Shown piece after piece: positions 16,601 through 26,307 of a DNA stretch of 64,000 nt. The DNA is taken from contig NZ_CP090096.1 of NCBI RefSeq assembly GCF_021391675.1, positions 992,001-1,056,000 on the forward strand, written 5' to 3'. Position 1 is the first letter of the stretch. Each line of letters starts with the position of its first letter. The position numbers and the translations under genes are program-made. The notes beneath the pieces were generated by a model. The model saw only the letters and a program-made list of their open reading frames with translations. It made no database searches and was not told the origin of the DNA. Origin of the DNA: Neorhizobium galegae (GTDB lineage: Bacteria; Pseudomonadota; Alphaproteobacteria; Rhizobiales; Rhizobiaceae).

Positions 16601-17548
16601 TCAGAGAACGGGTGTCGGCAGGGCGGCGCCGGCGAAGTGGGCGGCAAGGTTGTCGCGCACCAGCTTGCCCATGGCCTTGCGGGTTTCGATCGTGCCGGAC
16701 GCATGGTGCGGTTGCACCAGCACATTGTCGAGTTTCAGGAAACGCGGATCGAGCTTCGGCTCGGCTTCGAAGACATCGAGTGCCGCCGATCCTAGCGCGC
16801 CGCTTTCGAGCGCCTCGAGCAGCGCTTCCTCGTCGATATTGGATGCGCGCGAGATGTTGATCAGCATGCCGTCCGGGCCAAGCGCCGCAATCACATTCCT
16901 CGAAACGATATGGCGCGTGACAGTCGACGCCGCCAGCGTCACGAACAGGAAGTCGGAATGCCGGGCAAGTTCCACCGGATCGGCGATGAACGTCATACCA
17001 TCCGCAAACGGCTTCTCGGCAACGTCGCTATAGGCGATGTCCATGTCGAAGCCCTTGAGGCGTTTGGCGACCTCGAAGCCGATGCGGCCGAGGCCGAGAA
17101 CTCCGGCCTTGCGGCCCCAGACGCGACGCTTCAGCGGATAGAGACCCTTCTCCACCCAGCTGCCATCCTTCACCCAGCGCTCGGCGCCGATCATGCCGCG
17201 CGACTGGACGAGCATCATCGCGACGCCAAGGTCGGCAACGTCGTTGGTCAGGACATCGGGCGTATTGGTGACCCGAATGCCGCGCGCCCGGCAGGCGTCG
17301 AGATTGACTGCGTCATAGCCCACACCATAGACCGAGACGATCTCCAGCTTAGGCAGCCTGGCGATCAGTTCGGCAGAGGCGCCGAGCTCTCCCCGCGTGG
17401 CGATGGCGCGAATGCCGTCCGCATGATCCTGAACGAATGCATCGCGATCTTCAGCCTCGTAGAGCTTGCGCACGTTGTACTGCGCTTCCAGCTCAACGAG
17501 ATCCCATTCGGGGTAGGGGCCGACGAGCAGGATGTCCGGCTTGGCCAT
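16601..17548 (-). CDS. D-2-hydroxyacid dehydrogenase (glyoxylate/hydroxypyruvate/2-ketogluconate reductase type)
   Basis: The 315-residue protein has the family layout: substrate-binding lobes around a Rossmann core with 'GVLGLGRIGFEVAKRL' near residue 150, catalytic arginine in 'LINISRASNID', glutamate in 'DVFEAEP' and catalytic histidine in 'VLVQPHHASG'. Such enzymes reduce 2-keto acids such as glyoxylate, hydroxypyruvate or 2-ketogluconate with NAD(P)H. Next to IdnD- and IdnO-like genes, 2-ketogluconate is a likely substrate, but this is inference. ATG at 17548 has GGAGG seven bases upstream; a frame start at 17638 lies inside the preceding gene. Confidence 0.85.
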   Translation of the reverse strand: MAKPDILLVGPYPEWDLVELEAQYNVRKLYEAEDRDAFVQDHADGIRAIATRGELGASAELIARLPKLEIVSVYGVGYDAVNLDACRARGIRVTNTPDVLTNDVADLGVAMMLVQSRGMIGAERWVKDGSWVEKGLYPLKRRVWGRKAGVLGLGRIGFEVAKRLKGFDMDIAYSDVAEKPFADGMTFIADPVELARHSDFLFVTLAASTVTRHIVSRNVIAALGPDGMLINISRASNIDEEALLEALESGALGSAALDVFEAEPKLDPRFLKLDNVLVQPHHASGTIETRKAMGKLVRDNLAAHFAGAALPTPVL

Positions 17549-17606
17549 CGATTTCCTCCATTGTGATGTAGATGATGGTTTGTCGATACCCGTGTGGCGG
17601 GCTTTC

Positions 17607-18374
17607 CTAAAGGCAGGTTGTGATACCGCCGTCGACATAGAGCGTGTGTCCGTTCACAAAGGAGGAAGCCTTGCCGGCAAGAAACACCGCTGCCCCGACG
17701 AGCTCCTCGACATCGCCCCAGCGGGCTGCCGGTGTGCGTTTCTCAAGCCAGGACGAGAATTCCGGGTTATCGACCAGCGCCTGGTTCAAGGGTGTCTTGA
17801 AGTAGCCGGGCGCAATCGCGTTGATTTGCAGGCCGTGCTTTGCCCAATCCGCGCACATGCCGCGTGTCAGGTTCTTCACCGCGCCCTTGGTGGCCGTGTA
17901 GGGAGCGATGCCGGGGCGTGCCAGCTCGCTCTGCACCGAGGCGATGTTGACGATCTTCCCCTGCCCTCGGCCGATCATGTGGCGTGCCACCGCCTGGCCG
18001 ACATAGAAGACACTGGAGACGTTGGTCTTCATGAGCTGCTCCCAGCGATCAGCCGGAAACTCCTCCAGCGGGCTGCGGAACTGCATTCCGGCATTGTTGA
18101 CCAGGATGTCGATCGCACCAACTTCGGCCTCGATCGCGTTGACGCCGCGTTTGACGGCATCGGGATCGGTAACGTCGAAGTCGGCAGCCCTCGCCTCATA
18201 GCCTTCATTCTCCAGGCTATCGACGGCGACCTGAAGCTTCACAGGGTCGCGGCCGTTCAGCACGACCGAAGCCCCATGCCGCGCAAGCCCTCGCGCAAGC
18301 GCCAGCCCTATGCCCTGCGACGAACCCGTCACCAACGCACGCCGGCCGGCCAAATCAAATAATGGGAAGGTCAT
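17607..18374 (-). CDS. idnO: SDR oxidoreductase, 5-keto-D-gluconate 5-reductase-like
   Basis: The 255-residue short-chain dehydrogenase has the TGxxxGIG motif ('VTGSSQGIGLALARGL'), 'NNAG' near residue 93, a catalytic serine in 'NIASVQSE' and YxxxK as 'YTATKGAV'. The ending 'VNGHTLYVDGG' and overall similarity fit gluconate 5-dehydrogenases. With the IdnD-like enzyme it would interconvert L-idonate, 5-ketogluconate and D-gluconate. The upstream gap to the RraA-like gene is 57 bases. Substrate assignment is moderate. Confidence 0.75.
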   Translation of the reverse strand: MTFPLFDLAGRRALVTGSSQGIGLALARGLARHGASVVLNGRDPVKLQVAVDSLENEGYEARAADFDVTDPDAVKRGVNAIEAEVGAIDILVNNAGMQFRSPLEEFPADRWEQLMKTNVSSVFYVGQAVARHMIGRGQGKIVNIASVQSELARPGIAPYTATKGAVKNLTRGMCADWAKHGLQINAIAPGYFKTPLNQALVDNPEFSSWLEKRTPAARWGDVEELVGAAVFLAGKASSFVNGHTLYVDGGITTCL

Positions 18375-18431
18375 TCAAACCTCTTTCCGAAAAAGACAGT
18401 CCGCCGCGTTGCGTGACAATCGCGGCCGGGT

Positions 18432-19106
18432 TCAGATATCGACGATCAGACCCTTGGCTTTCAGTACCGGCTCCAGATTGCTGACCTCGATCACCGACTT
18501 GCCCTGCTTGTAGGCCGCGATATAGCCGGCTTCGGCATCCTCGCGGGCCTCGGAAAGCCTTGCGGCCTCCTGTGCTTCCGCGCGGCGGACGACGACCAGC
18601 CCATCGGCATCGCCGACGATGATGTCGCCCGGATTGATCGTCTCGCCCCCGACGATGATAGTATCGTTCACCGCCGCAATGGTTTCCTTGACGGTGCCCT
18701 TGATGCAGACGCTCAGGGAAAAGACCGGAAAGCCGAGGTCCCTCAGCTGCAGCGTGTCGCGCACGCCCGTGTCAGTCACCAGGCCGCCGATACCCTTTGC
18801 CAGGCAGGCATTGGCGAGAACGTCACCGAACGAGCCGGCCTCTTCGTATTCGCCGGCGGACACGACGATGATGTCACCCGGCTTTGCATAGTTGATCGCG
18901 AGCTGAAGCATGATGTTGTCGCGCGGCGCGCATTTGACCGTGAAGGCCGGGCCGCACAGCTTCATCCGGTAATCCACTGGCTTCAGGCGGGAGGAGAGCG
19001 CTCCGCGGCGTCCCTGCGCTTCGTGGATGGTAGCTGGCGAAAATTTGGAAAGAGCCTCGATGTCGGCGTTGCTCGGCCGTTCGGCGATATCTTTTATGTG
19101 GATCAT
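18432..19106 (-). CDS. RraA-like protein (4-hydroxy-4-methyl-2-oxoglutarate aldolase/demethylmenaquinone methyltransferase-like)
   Basis: This 224-residue protein belongs to the RraA fold family. It shows 'ISPATIHEA'-type N-terminal sequence, 'CAPRDNIMLQLAINYAKPGDIIVV' and the metal/pyruvate site 'GGLVTDTGVRD', with the conserved R and D found in HMG/oxaloacetate aldolases. Members include class II pyruvate aldolases and the RNase E inhibitor RraA. Inside a sugar-acid operon an aldolase or oxaloacetate decarboxylase role is more likely than RNase control. It lies between the solute-binding protein gene and the idnO-like SDR. Confidence 0.8.
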   Translation of the reverse strand: MIHIKDIAERPSNADIEALSKFSPATIHEAQGRRGALSSRLKPVDYRMKLCGPAFTVKCAPRDNIMLQLAINYAKPGDIIVVSAGEYEEAGSFGDVLANACLAKGIGGLVTDTGVRDTLQLRDLGFPVFSLSVCIKGTVKETIAAVNDTIIVGGETINPGDIIVGDADGLVVVRRAEAQEAARLSEAREDAEAGYIAAYKQGKSVIEVSNLEPVLKAKGLIVDI

Positions 19107-19200
19107 GGAAACCTCCCACGGTTAGGCCGACGGCGGACACGTCCCGCCGCCTGCAGTCTTCGGTGATTTGCAATTGGATGGAGTGCCTGGGCCAAAGACC

Positions 19201-20037
19201 TCAGGGGATCGGGTCGAACTTCAGTTCGGAAAGCGGCACGACCTTGTCGTTACGCGTCATCTTGTATTCGGTATTCGGGCCAAGCCATTTGTCCCAGATC
19301 TTGTTGAGTTCGCCGGACGTATCGAGCTTGCGGAGCACCTCGTTGATCTTGGCCGTCAGGGCCGGATTGTCCTTTGCCATGCCGATGCCGATCGGCTGGA
19401 ACAGCATCGGATCCTCGATCATCCGCATTTCCTTGCCCTTGGTCTTGGATTCGTTGACGAATTTTGTCGTCGTCATCGTGTTCGCCACCATGCCGCGTGC
19501 CTTGCCCTGCTGGACGGCAAGATAGGCGGATGCGGTATCCTGGAAGGTCAGCGGATCGGACTTGTTGAGCTTGATCGACATTTCCGAAGTCGAGCCCTTG
19601 GTCGAGGCGATGCGCTGGCCTTCGTAGTCGGCCTTCTTCTTGCCGGGGTCATCGGCCGGGACGATCAGCATTTCCTTGGCGAGATAGTAGGGATCGCTGA
19701 ACTGGATCTGTTCCGCGCGGCTCAGCGTATAGGCAAGATTTGCGACCGTGATGTCCACGCGGCCGAGCTTGACTTCCGGCACGCGCGCCTCGACCGAGAC
19801 CGGCTTGACTTCGGCTTTGACGCCCAGTTCCTTGGCAATCGCATTGCAGAGGTCGACGTCGAAGCCGGCCATTTCGCGCGTCTTCGGATCGGGTGCTGCG
19901 AAAGGCACCACGTCGGCAAACGTCGCGCAGCGAAGCGTCTTGGCAGACATGATCGTGTCGAGTTGATCCGCCTTTGCCGGCAAGGCTGCCGAGGCACCTG
20001 CCAGCACGGCGGTAAGAGTTACAAATTTCCAGTTCAT
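19201..20037 (-). CDS. Amino-acid-type ABC transporter, substrate-binding protein
   Basis: A 278-residue family 3 solute-binding protein. The first 23 residues are a signal peptide ending in 'LPAKA', followed by the two-lobed domain with 'TLRCATFADVVPFAAPDP', 'MAGFDVDLCNAIAKELG' and 'VDITVANLAYTLSRAEQIQFSDPY'. It is periplasmic and delivers ligand to the two permeases encoded upstream. Family 3 usually binds polar amino acids, but the operon's sugar-acid enzymes leave open another small acidic ligand. It is 38 bases downstream of the ATPase gene. Confidence 0.9.
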   Translation of the reverse strand: MNWKFVTLTAVLAGASAALPAKADQLDTIMSAKTLRCATFADVVPFAAPDPKTREMAGFDVDLCNAIAKELGVKAEVKPVSVEARVPEVKLGRVDITVANLAYTLSRAEQIQFSDPYYLAKEMLIVPADDPGKKKADYEGQRIASTKGSTSEMSIKLNKSDPLTFQDTASAYLAVQQGKARGMVANTMTTTKFVNESKTKGKEMRMIEDPMLFQPIGIGMAKDNPALTAKINEVLRKLDTSGELNKIWDKWLGPNTEYKMTRNDKVVPLSELKFDPIP

Positions 20038-20075
20038 TGCTGTTCTCCTTTGTTTTTAGTCGTTGGTCGTGAATG

Positions 20076-20843
20076 TCAATGGCGCAGATCGGCGAGGAAC
20101 CGCTGAGCACGGGGATGGCGGGGGGTCTTGAAAAACTCCCCGGGCGGGGCCGTTTCGAGGATCTGTCCGGCATCGATGAACCAGATGCGGTCGGCGACAT
20201 CGCGGGCGAAGCCCATTTCGTGCGTCACGCAGATCATGGTCATGCCTTCGGATGCCAGGCTCTTCATGACCGCCAGCACCTCGCCCACCATTTCCGGATC
20301 GAGCGCGCTGGTCGGCTCGTCGAACAGCATGACAGGGGGCTCCATGGCGAGTGCGCGCGCTATCGCCACCCGCTGCTGCTGGCCACCCGACAGCTGCCCG
20401 GGATAGGCCCGCGCCTTGTCGGCAAGCCCGACGCGTTCGAGAAGCTTGAGCGCCTTGTCATGGGCGACATCCGCCGCCACGCCCTTCACGCGGATCGGCG
20501 ACATCGACACATTTTCGACGACGGAGAGATGCGGGAACAGGTTGAAGTTCTGGAATACGAAACCGATCCGGCTGCGCAGCAGATTGAGTTCCCTCGTCCG
20601 CATTGCCGCATGAATGTTCTGACCATCGAGGGTGATCGATCCGCTATTGATCTCCTCGAGACGGTTGATCGTACGGATCAGGGTGGACTTCCCCGAACCG
20701 GAAGGCCCGCAGATCACCACAACCTCGCCCCGTGCGACTTCCGCTTCGATATTCTTGAGGACCGGATAGTCGCCATAGCTTTTGCAAACGTCCGAAAGGC
20801 GGATCGTCTGCACCTGCTGGATCTCCGCTGCTGAGGTGCTCAT
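20076..20843 (-). CDS. Amino-acid-type ABC transporter, ATP-binding protein
   Basis: The 255-residue ATPase has Walker A 'GPSGSGKST' near residue 46, the Q-loop in '[10 protein letters not shown]', signature 'LSGGQQQR' and Walker B '[12 protein letters not shown]', all typical of the GlnQ/HisP branch. ATG at 20843 overlaps the stop of the preceding permease by 4 bases; the frame remains open far upstream but only over the permease gene. It energises the importer formed with the two adjacent permeases and the periplasmic binding protein. Confidence 0.92.
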   Translation of the reverse strand: MSTSAAEIQQVQTIRLSDVCKSYGDYPVLKNIEAEVARGEVVVICGPSGSGKSTLIRTINRLEEINSGSITLDGQNIHAAMRTRELNLLRSRIGFVFQNFNLFPHLSVVENVSMSPIRVKGVAADVAHDKALKLLERVGLADKARAYPGQLSGGQQQRVAIARALAMEPPVMLFDEPTSALDPEMVGEVLAVMKSLASEGMTMICVTHEMGFARDVADRIWFIDAGQILETAPPGEFFKTPRHPRAQRFLADLRH

Positions 20844-21598
20844 AGCTGCTCCGATATGATTTTGGCCGGCACGAGTTCCACCGGTGCCGCGCCGCCGGAC
20901 AGACCTGCACGGCGACGCGTGATGCGGCGCTCGACGATGTTGGCGACATGCGTCAGGCTCCAGCAGATCGCGTAGTAGACGACCGCGAGGATGAAGAAGA
21001 CCTGGAAGGGCTGCGTCAGAAGCTGGTTGTTGACCTGGCTTGCCGCGAACGTAAGGTCCGGGACATTGATGACATATCCGAGCGTCGTATCCTTTATCGT
21101 CGAGACGAAGGTCGAGATGATGCTCGGAATCATGTTGTAGAGCGCCTGCGGAAGGATGATGAAGCGCATCGCTCCGAGAGAGCTGTGTCCGAGTGCGCGG
21201 GCGGCATCCATCTGGCCGCTGCCGAGTGCGACAATGCCGGCACGCACGACCTCGCTGAGGAAAGCTCCCTGGTACACGACGAGCGTGGTCAGCATCGTCA
21301 CGAAGCTCGGAACGTCCGCTCCCGTCCAAAGCGGGACGAGGAAATAGCTCCAGAGGATGAGCATCAGCAGCGGCACGCCGCGGGTTACGTAGACAAGCCC
21401 CGTGACCGGCCACCGCAGCAGCCGCCATTTCGACAGCCGCGCCAAGGCAAGTATAATGCTGACAGGGAAAGCGAGCATGATGCTGAACGCCGACAGGATC
21501 AGCGTATTTGCAAGTCCGCCCAGCGGGCCGTTCGGATATTGACCGATCAGCAGCAGAAGCCAGTAGTCCTGGATGATGGCGATGACATCGTTGATCAT
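20840..21598 (-). CDS. Amino-acid-type ABC transporter permease
   Basis: This 252-residue membrane protein of the HisM/GlnP type has about five hydrophobic helices and the segment '[40 protein letters not shown]'-like region (visible as '[14 protein letters not shown]' near residue 150), the loop that contacts the ATPase. It overlaps both neighbours by 4 bases (ATGA), which indicates translational coupling. It forms a heterodimer with the permease encoded just upstream. Confidence 0.9.
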   Translation of the reverse strand: MINDVIAIIQDYWLLLLIGQYPNGPLGGLANTLILSAFSIMLAFPVSIILALARLSKWRLLRWPVTGLVYVTRGVPLLMLILWSYFLVPLWTGADVPSFVTMLTTLVVYQGAFLSEVVRAGIVALGSGQMDAARALGHSSLGAMRFIILPQALYNMIPSIISTFVSTIKDTTLGYVINVPDLTFAASQVNNQLLTQPFQVFFILAVVYYAICWSLTHVANIVERRITRRRAGLSGGAAPVELVPAKIISEQL

Positions 21599-22302
21599 GC
21601 GCGTGCACTCCGGACCGGATCGGCACGCATCGAGAGATAGGCGCCGGCGCCCATGATCAGGAGCGAGAAGAACAGGTAAAGAACCGTGCCGACCAGGTAG
21701 ATTTCGAAGGTGCGGAAGCTCAGGTTCTCGACTTCCTTCACGGCGTGCGTCAGTTCCGACGCACCGATGACGATGGCGAGACTGCTGTTCTTGAACAGGG
21801 AAACACTATGGTTGATGAGCGGAGGAAACGCATTGCGCACGCCCTGGGGCATGATTACGAAGCGCATCGCCGAGACATAGCTGTGCCCGAGAGCTTTCGC
21901 GGCTTCCATCTGGCCCGGGCTTACGGAGCGAAGGCCGGACCGCAGGTCCTCGCTGAAATAGGCTGCCTGGCACAGGCCGAGGCCGATGACGGCGAAGATC
22001 GTTTCGGCATTGTGTGCCGCGAGCCAGGAGGTCAGGCCTGGCGGAAACAGGGTGAATATGCCGAAATACCACAGCATCAGCTGCACGAGGGTCGGCACGT
22101 TGCGATGGTAGGAGACATAGGCGGCCACGGCCCTGCCGCCAAAGCGGAGCGGTGAAAACCGGATGCACAGAAGCAGGAGCGCGAGCGTCATGGCCAGCAG
22201 CCACGACCCGATATAGATGACAAAGGTCATCTCGATGCCGTGCAAGAGCATCGCGGTATATTCGGGGTTCCTCAGAATAGCCGAGAGATCGAACCCGTTC
22301 AC
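21595..22302 (-). CDS. Amino-acid-type ABC transporter permease
   Basis: The 235-residue partner permease has the same HisQ/HisM architecture, with '[20 protein letters not shown]' as the ATPase-contact loop and several hydrophobic helices. It overlaps the SDR gene upstream and the second permease downstream by 4 bases each. The tight coupling makes the SDR and transporter one transcription unit. Confidence 0.9.
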   Translation of the reverse strand: MNGFDLSAILRNPEYTAMLLHGIEMTFVIYIGSWLLAMTLALLLLCIRFSPLRFGGRAVAAYVSYHRNVPTLVQLMLWYFGIFTLFPPGLTSWLAAHNAETIFAVIGLGLCQAAYFSEDLRSGLRSVSPGQMEAAKALGHSYVSAMRFVIMPQGVRNAFPPLINHSVSLFKNSSLAIVIGASELTHAVKEVENLSFRTFEIYLVGTVLYLFFSLLIMGAGAYLSMRADPVRSARA

Positions 22303-23081
22303 CGCCCCGGCTCCTTGGAAATGTCCGGACCTGCCGGTGCAAGCTGCGGCCGGGCCGTCTGCAGGCCGCCCATGACCTGCAATGTCGGCGTGATCTCCAT
22401 GTGGCCGATATTGACCGCGACCGGCGCGGCGATCGCAAACGCTATCGCTTCGGCGATATCGGCTGCCTGGGGCAGCTCGAAACCATCGATGAACCTTTCC
22501 CGGACACTGGGATCGTCGCCGTGCACGTGATTGAAAATGTCCGTCGCGACCCGCCCGGGGCAGATTTCCGTCACCCGCACGCGCTTGCCGAACGCGTCGA
22601 TGCGCAGCTGGTTTGACAGCATGGCGACGCCGGCTTTGACGGCGTGATAGATGGAGTTGCCGCCGAAATTGTAGTTGCCGGCGATCGAGGAAATGTTGAT
22701 GACATGGCCTCGATCGCGAGCGACCATTCCCGGCACGATCAGACGGCAGATGTGCAGGACCGCACGGAGATTGACATCAACGAGGAGGTCGATATCGCCC
22801 TCGTCCGCTTCCAGGAATTTCTTCGGCCGGTCGACGCCGGCATTGTTGACAAGAATATCGAACTCGACGCGACCGGCGAGTTCGGCGAGTGCCGGGCGGT
22901 CGGTAACGTCGATGACATGAGCGATGCAGCCCGTGCGTTTGGCCAGATCCCGCAGAGCATCGCCGCTACGGGCGATCGCGTGGACCTCGATATTCTCACG
23001 GCGAAGCCGCTCCACCACAGCGGCGCCGATACCGGAGGAAGCGCCGGTAACCAGTGCGGTCTTGTAATCGGAGAATGGCAT
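22299..23081 (-). CDS. SDR family oxidoreductase
   Basis: The 260-residue short-chain dehydrogenase carries 'VTGASSGIGAAVVERL' at residues 11-26, 'NNAG' near 84, catalytic serine in 'NISSIAGNYN' and YxxxK as 'YHAVKAGV'. It resembles NADP-dependent dehydrogenases such as serine/3-hydroxy acid dehydrogenases. It is the first gene of the operon that continues with the ABC transporter, and diverges from the LysR gene across 213 bases. The substrate is unknown but is likely the compound imported by the transporter. Confidence 0.82.
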   Translation of the reverse strand: MPFSDYKTALVTGASSGIGAAVVERLRRENIEVHAIARSGDALRDLAKRTGCIAHVIDVTDRPALAELAGRVEFDILVNNAGVDRPKKFLEADEGDIDLLVDVNLRAVLHICRLIVPGMVARDRGHVINISSIAGNYNFGGNSIYHAVKAGVAMLSNQLRIDAFGKRVRVTEICPGRVATDIFNHVHGDDPSVRERFIDGFELPQAADIAEAIAFAIAAPVAVNIGHMEITPTLQVMGGLQTARPQLAPAGPDISKEPGR

Positions 23082-23294
23082 TCGGATCCCCTTGTTGTTG
23101 CGAATGACAGTAGCGAACCTTTAATCCCTTGCCTAAGACCGATTATTTGTGGAGCAATAAGCAACGGCTATGGAGGCTCGGCTCCGCAATGTCGGTAGGT
23201 GACGGTCACCGGGCGAGATCGCAGTCGGCGGCGTTGCAAAAGAAGATCGCGTCTGCAAACATGCGTCTGCTCAGGACAAAAGACAAAAACCCGA

Positions 23295-24200
23295 ATGGAC
23301 ATCAGACGCCTCAAATCCTTCATAGTGATCGTCGACAGCGGCAGCATCACGCGCGCCGCCGACCTGCTGCATATCGCGCAGCCCGCGCTCAGCCAGCAGC
23401 TGGCGGCGCTGGAGGAGCATTTCGGCCAGAAGCTGCTGATCCGCAGCCAGCAGGGCGTCAGCATGACCGATGCGGGGCATGCGGTGTACCGCCATGCGCA
23501 GATCATTCTTCGCCAGATGGAACAGGCGCAGGCGGACGCCTCCGCCGCCGGCAACTCACTTGCCGGGCGCGTTTCCGTGGGGCTCGTGCCGTTCAGCAGT
23601 GCCGCCACGTTGTCCGTCGACCTGCTGGCCGAAACGCGTAGGCGCCATCCCGGCATCCTGCTCCATCTCACAGAAAGCGTCGGCCAGACCTACAGTCAGA
23701 TGATCATGAACGGCCGGCTGGAAATGGCGCTGATCCACGGGGCCGGGCCGATCAAGGGTGTGCGGTTCGAGCCTATCCTCAGCGAGGAGTTCTATCTCGT
23801 CGCCCACCGCGATTTCGCGATCGAATCGGATAACAAGCCCATTCCGATTGCCGCTCTCGACGGATTGCCGCTTCTGATGCCGCCCGCTTACAACTTCGTT
23901 CGCCGTGCGGTCGACACCGCCTTCACGCGCAGCCGGATCAACCTGAAGGTCGTGGCGGAAGTTGAAATCGTAAGGACTTTGGCGCGCGCCGTGGGCAGCG
24001 GTCTCGGAGCGACCATCATGCCGAAAGCCATCGCCGACCGTATCGTGACGGAATCAGGCGAGCCGCTGATCTGCCGGCTCGTTTCCCCGCGGATCGAGGA
24101 AACCCTGTCGCTCTGCATTGCCGAGCAGAACTCGCTGTCTGAGCCGGCGTTGGCGGTCAAGGATATCCTTATCGAGCTGACCGCGCGGCTGAGGACGTAA
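23295..24200 (+). CDS. LysR family regulator (Nac/CynR-like)
   Basis: The 301-residue protein starts at the ATG at 23295, where 'MDIRRLKSFIVIVDSGSITR' begins the normal LysR helix-turn-helix domain; 32 extra upstream codons lack family similarity. The effector domain follows ('LAGRVSVGLVPFSSAATL' from about residue 88). It is divergent from the SDR-ABC operon, the standard arrangement for a LysR activator of that operon. Its 3' end converges with the aminotransferase gene, 47 bases away, with no obvious terminator between. Confidence 0.9.
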   Translation: MDIRRLKSFIVIVDSGSITRAADLLHIAQPALSQQLAALEEHFGQKLLIRSQQGVSMTDAGHAVYRHAQIILRQMEQAQADASAAGNSLAGRVSVGLVPFSSAATLSVDLLAETRRRHPGILLHLTESVGQTYSQMIMNGRLEMALIHGAGPIKGVRFEPILSEEFYLVAHRDFAIESDNKPIPIAALDGLPLLMPPAYNFVRRAVDTAFTRSRINLKVVAEVEIVRTLARAVGSGLGATIMPKAIADRIVTESGEPLICRLVSPRIEETLSLCIAEQNSLSEPALAVKDILIELTARLRT

Positions 24201-24247
24201 GGCGAGTTCCGGCACGAGGCAGCCGCGCCGGATCATCGGACCAATCG

Positions 24248-25459
24248 TCAGCGCATGTCCCAGCAGAACTGGGCGATTCGCGCGCATCCCTCGTCCAGCA
24301 TTTCCATGCTCGTTGCGTAAGAAATGCGGAAATGGGGGCTCATGCCGTAAGCTGCGCCTTGCACCGTCGCCACATGATGTTCGTCCACGAGGGCCATGAC
24401 GAAGTCGATGTCGGTCTCGATCTTCCGCCCGCCCTTGCTGGTCTTGCCGATCAAACCGGAGATGTTGGGATAGAGGTAGAACGCGCCCTCGGGCTTGTGG
24501 CAACGCAATCCCTCCACCTGCGACAGCCGGTCCAGCACGAAATCGCGCCTCTGCTTGTAGATCGCAGCTCGCTCCTTCAGGAGATCCTGAGGCCCATTCA
24601 GCGCCGCGATGGCGGCCGCCTGCGTGACCGTGCTGATGCCGCCGCCGTTCTGGCCGTTGACGTTGCTGATCGCAGCGATCAGCTCCTTTGAGCCGCTGGC
24701 GCAGTAACCGAGCCGCCAGCCGGTCATGGCATAGGCCTTCGAGACCCCGTTCATGGTCAGGACGCGATCATAGAGCCTGGGCTCAGCATCCACGATGGTG
24801 CAGAATTCGAAACCGTCATAGACCAGATGTTCGTAGATATCGTCGGTCAGGATCCAGACATCCGGATGGCGCAGCATGACCTGCGCGATCGCCTCCATTT
24901 CCGCGCGCGAGCAGGCCGCACCGGTCGGATTGTTGGGAAAGTTCAGGATCAGCCATTTGGTACGCGGCGTGATCGCAGCTTCCAGATCCTCGGGGCGCAG
25001 TTTGAAGCCGGCCTGCTCGAAACAGGGTACGGCCACAGGAATGCCACCGGCGAACTTGACGATGTCGGCATAGCTGACCCAGGAGGGCGTTGGAATGACG
25101 ACTTCGTCGCCGGGATTGCAGGTTGCGAGCATCGTGTTGAAGATCACCTGCTTGCCGCCGGCTGATACGACGATCTGGCTGGCATCGTAGTCGAGATTGT
25201 TGTCCCGCTTGAACTTCCGGCTGATCGCCGCCTTGAGCGCCGGCGTACCATCCATCGGCGGATATTTCGTATCACCGCCAAGTGCGGCGGCATGGGCCGC
25301 CTCGATGGCATGCAGCGGCGTCGGGAAGTCCGGCTCCCCGGAGGAGAGGCTGACAACCTTGATACCCTTTGCGGCCAGTTCCCGGGCGCGCTGGGTCATG
25401 GCGGCTGAGGCGGATATGGAGACGTTTTTCAGGCGATCGGCGGTAGAAGACATCGACAT
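24248..25459 (-). CDS. PLP-dependent aminotransferase (aspartate aminotransferase class I)
   Basis: The 403-residue protein is a class I aminotransferase of the aspartate/prephenate type: 'VVSLSSGEPDFPTPLHAIEAA', 'PPMDGTPALKAAI', 'NFPNNPTGAACSR' near residue 175, the PLP lysine in 'NGVSKAYAMTGWRLGY' near 240, and the C-terminal arginine in 'FRISYATS'. It transfers amino groups between aspartate or a related amino acid and 2-oxoglutarate. It is the last gene of the pxp/acc operon, 53 bases after pxpA, so it may act on an amino acid released by that system. An ATG two codons in is an alternative start. Confidence 0.88.
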   Translation of the reverse strand: MSMSSTADRLKNVSISASAAMTQRARELAAKGIKVVSLSSGEPDFPTPLHAIEAAHAAALGGDTKYPPMDGTPALKAAISRKFKRDNNLDYDASQIVVSAGGKQVIFNTMLATCNPGDEVVIPTPSWVSYADIVKFAGGIPVAVPCFEQAGFKLRPEDLEAAITPRTKWLILNFPNNPTGAACSRAEMEAIAQVMLRHPDVWILTDDIYEHLVYDGFEFCTIVDAEPRLYDRVLTMNGVSKAYAMTGWRLGYCASGSKELIAAISNVNGQNGGGISTVTQAAAIAALNGPQDLLKERAAIYKQRRDFVLDRLSQVEGLRCHKPEGAFYLYPNISGLIGKTSKGGRKIETDIDFVMALVDEHHVATVQGAAYGMSPHFRISYATSMEMLDEGCARIAQFCWDMR

Positions 25460-25512
25460 GATCTTTCGATACGAATTGGAACGGAGACCGCCGGCCTGGC
25501 GGTCGGGATGCG

Positions 25513-26280
25513 TTAAAGCGCGAGGTCGGCAGCCGGCGCGAGCATCGCGCCGGAGGCTTCGATCTCGCTTCGGACGATATGCGCAAGCTCAAGGGAACCC
25601 GGTGTGTCGCTGTGCACGAGGATCGACCGCGCCGGCATCGCTATGACGCCTCCGTCGATGGTTTCGACGGTTCCGTCGAGAAGAAAGCGGCGCACCCTCG
25701 CCCGCACCGAAGCCTCATCCTTGATGACAGCGCCGGGGAGGCCGCGGGCAACAAGCCTGCCGGCGGCATCATAGGCCCGGTCGGCCAGAAAGAGAGCGAG
25801 CGTCTTCAACCGTGCGCGTTTGGCCGCCTGCTCTATTTCGCTGTCGGGCGTCACGAACACGACGAGGCTCGTGTCCACTGCGGCAATTGCATCCATCATC
25901 AAATCGGCGAGGACAGGATCGCGGTTGACCATATTGCCCATGGCGGCATGGAAACTGATATGCCTGACGGCAACGCCCTCGCTCGCGGCGATCGCCTTGA
26001 GGGCGCCAAGCTGATAGAGCATCTGCTGGCGCAGTTCATCCGCCTGGAAAGGCATCTCGCGCCGTCCAAAGCCAAGCCGGTCGGGCAGGCCCGGATGTGC
26101 GCCGATGCCGACACCGTTCGCCTTGGCAAGCCGCACCATGCGCGCCATCGTATCCGGATCGCCACCGTGGAAACCGCAAGCGATATTGGCCGACGACACG
26201 ACCTTCATCATCGCCTCGTCGTCGCATAGCCGATAAGGGCCGAACCCTTCGCCCATGTCGGAATTCAGATCGATTTTCAC
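25513..26280 (-). CDS. pxpA: LamB/YcsF family protein, 5-oxoprolinase subunit A
   Basis: The 255-residue product has the LamB/YcsF signature from its first residues: 'IDLNSDMGEGFGPY', 'SANIACGFHGGDP' near residue 40 and 'GIGAHPGLPDRLGFGRR'. PxpA works with PxpB and PxpC in ATP-dependent opening of 5-oxoproline. GTG at 26280 has GGGAG six bases upstream; TTG two codons earlier is less well placed. It is 27 bases after pxpC. Because biotin carboxylase and carrier genes share the operon, the substrate may be another lactam or amide. Confidence 0.88.
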   Translation of the reverse strand: MKIDLNSDMGEGFGPYRLCDDEAMMKVVSSANIACGFHGGDPDTMARMVRLAKANGVGIGAHPGLPDRLGFGRREMPFQADELRQQMLYQLGALKAIAASEGVAVRHISFHAAMGNMVNRDPVLADLMMDAIAAVDTSLVVFVTPDSEIEQAAKRARLKTLALFLADRAYDAAGRLVARGLPGAVIKDEASVRARVRRFLLDGTVETIDGGVIAMPARSILVHSDTPGSLELAHIVRSEIEASGAMLAPAADLAL

Positions 26281-26307
26281 CGGCAACTCCCTTTGACCGA
26301 TCGTATT

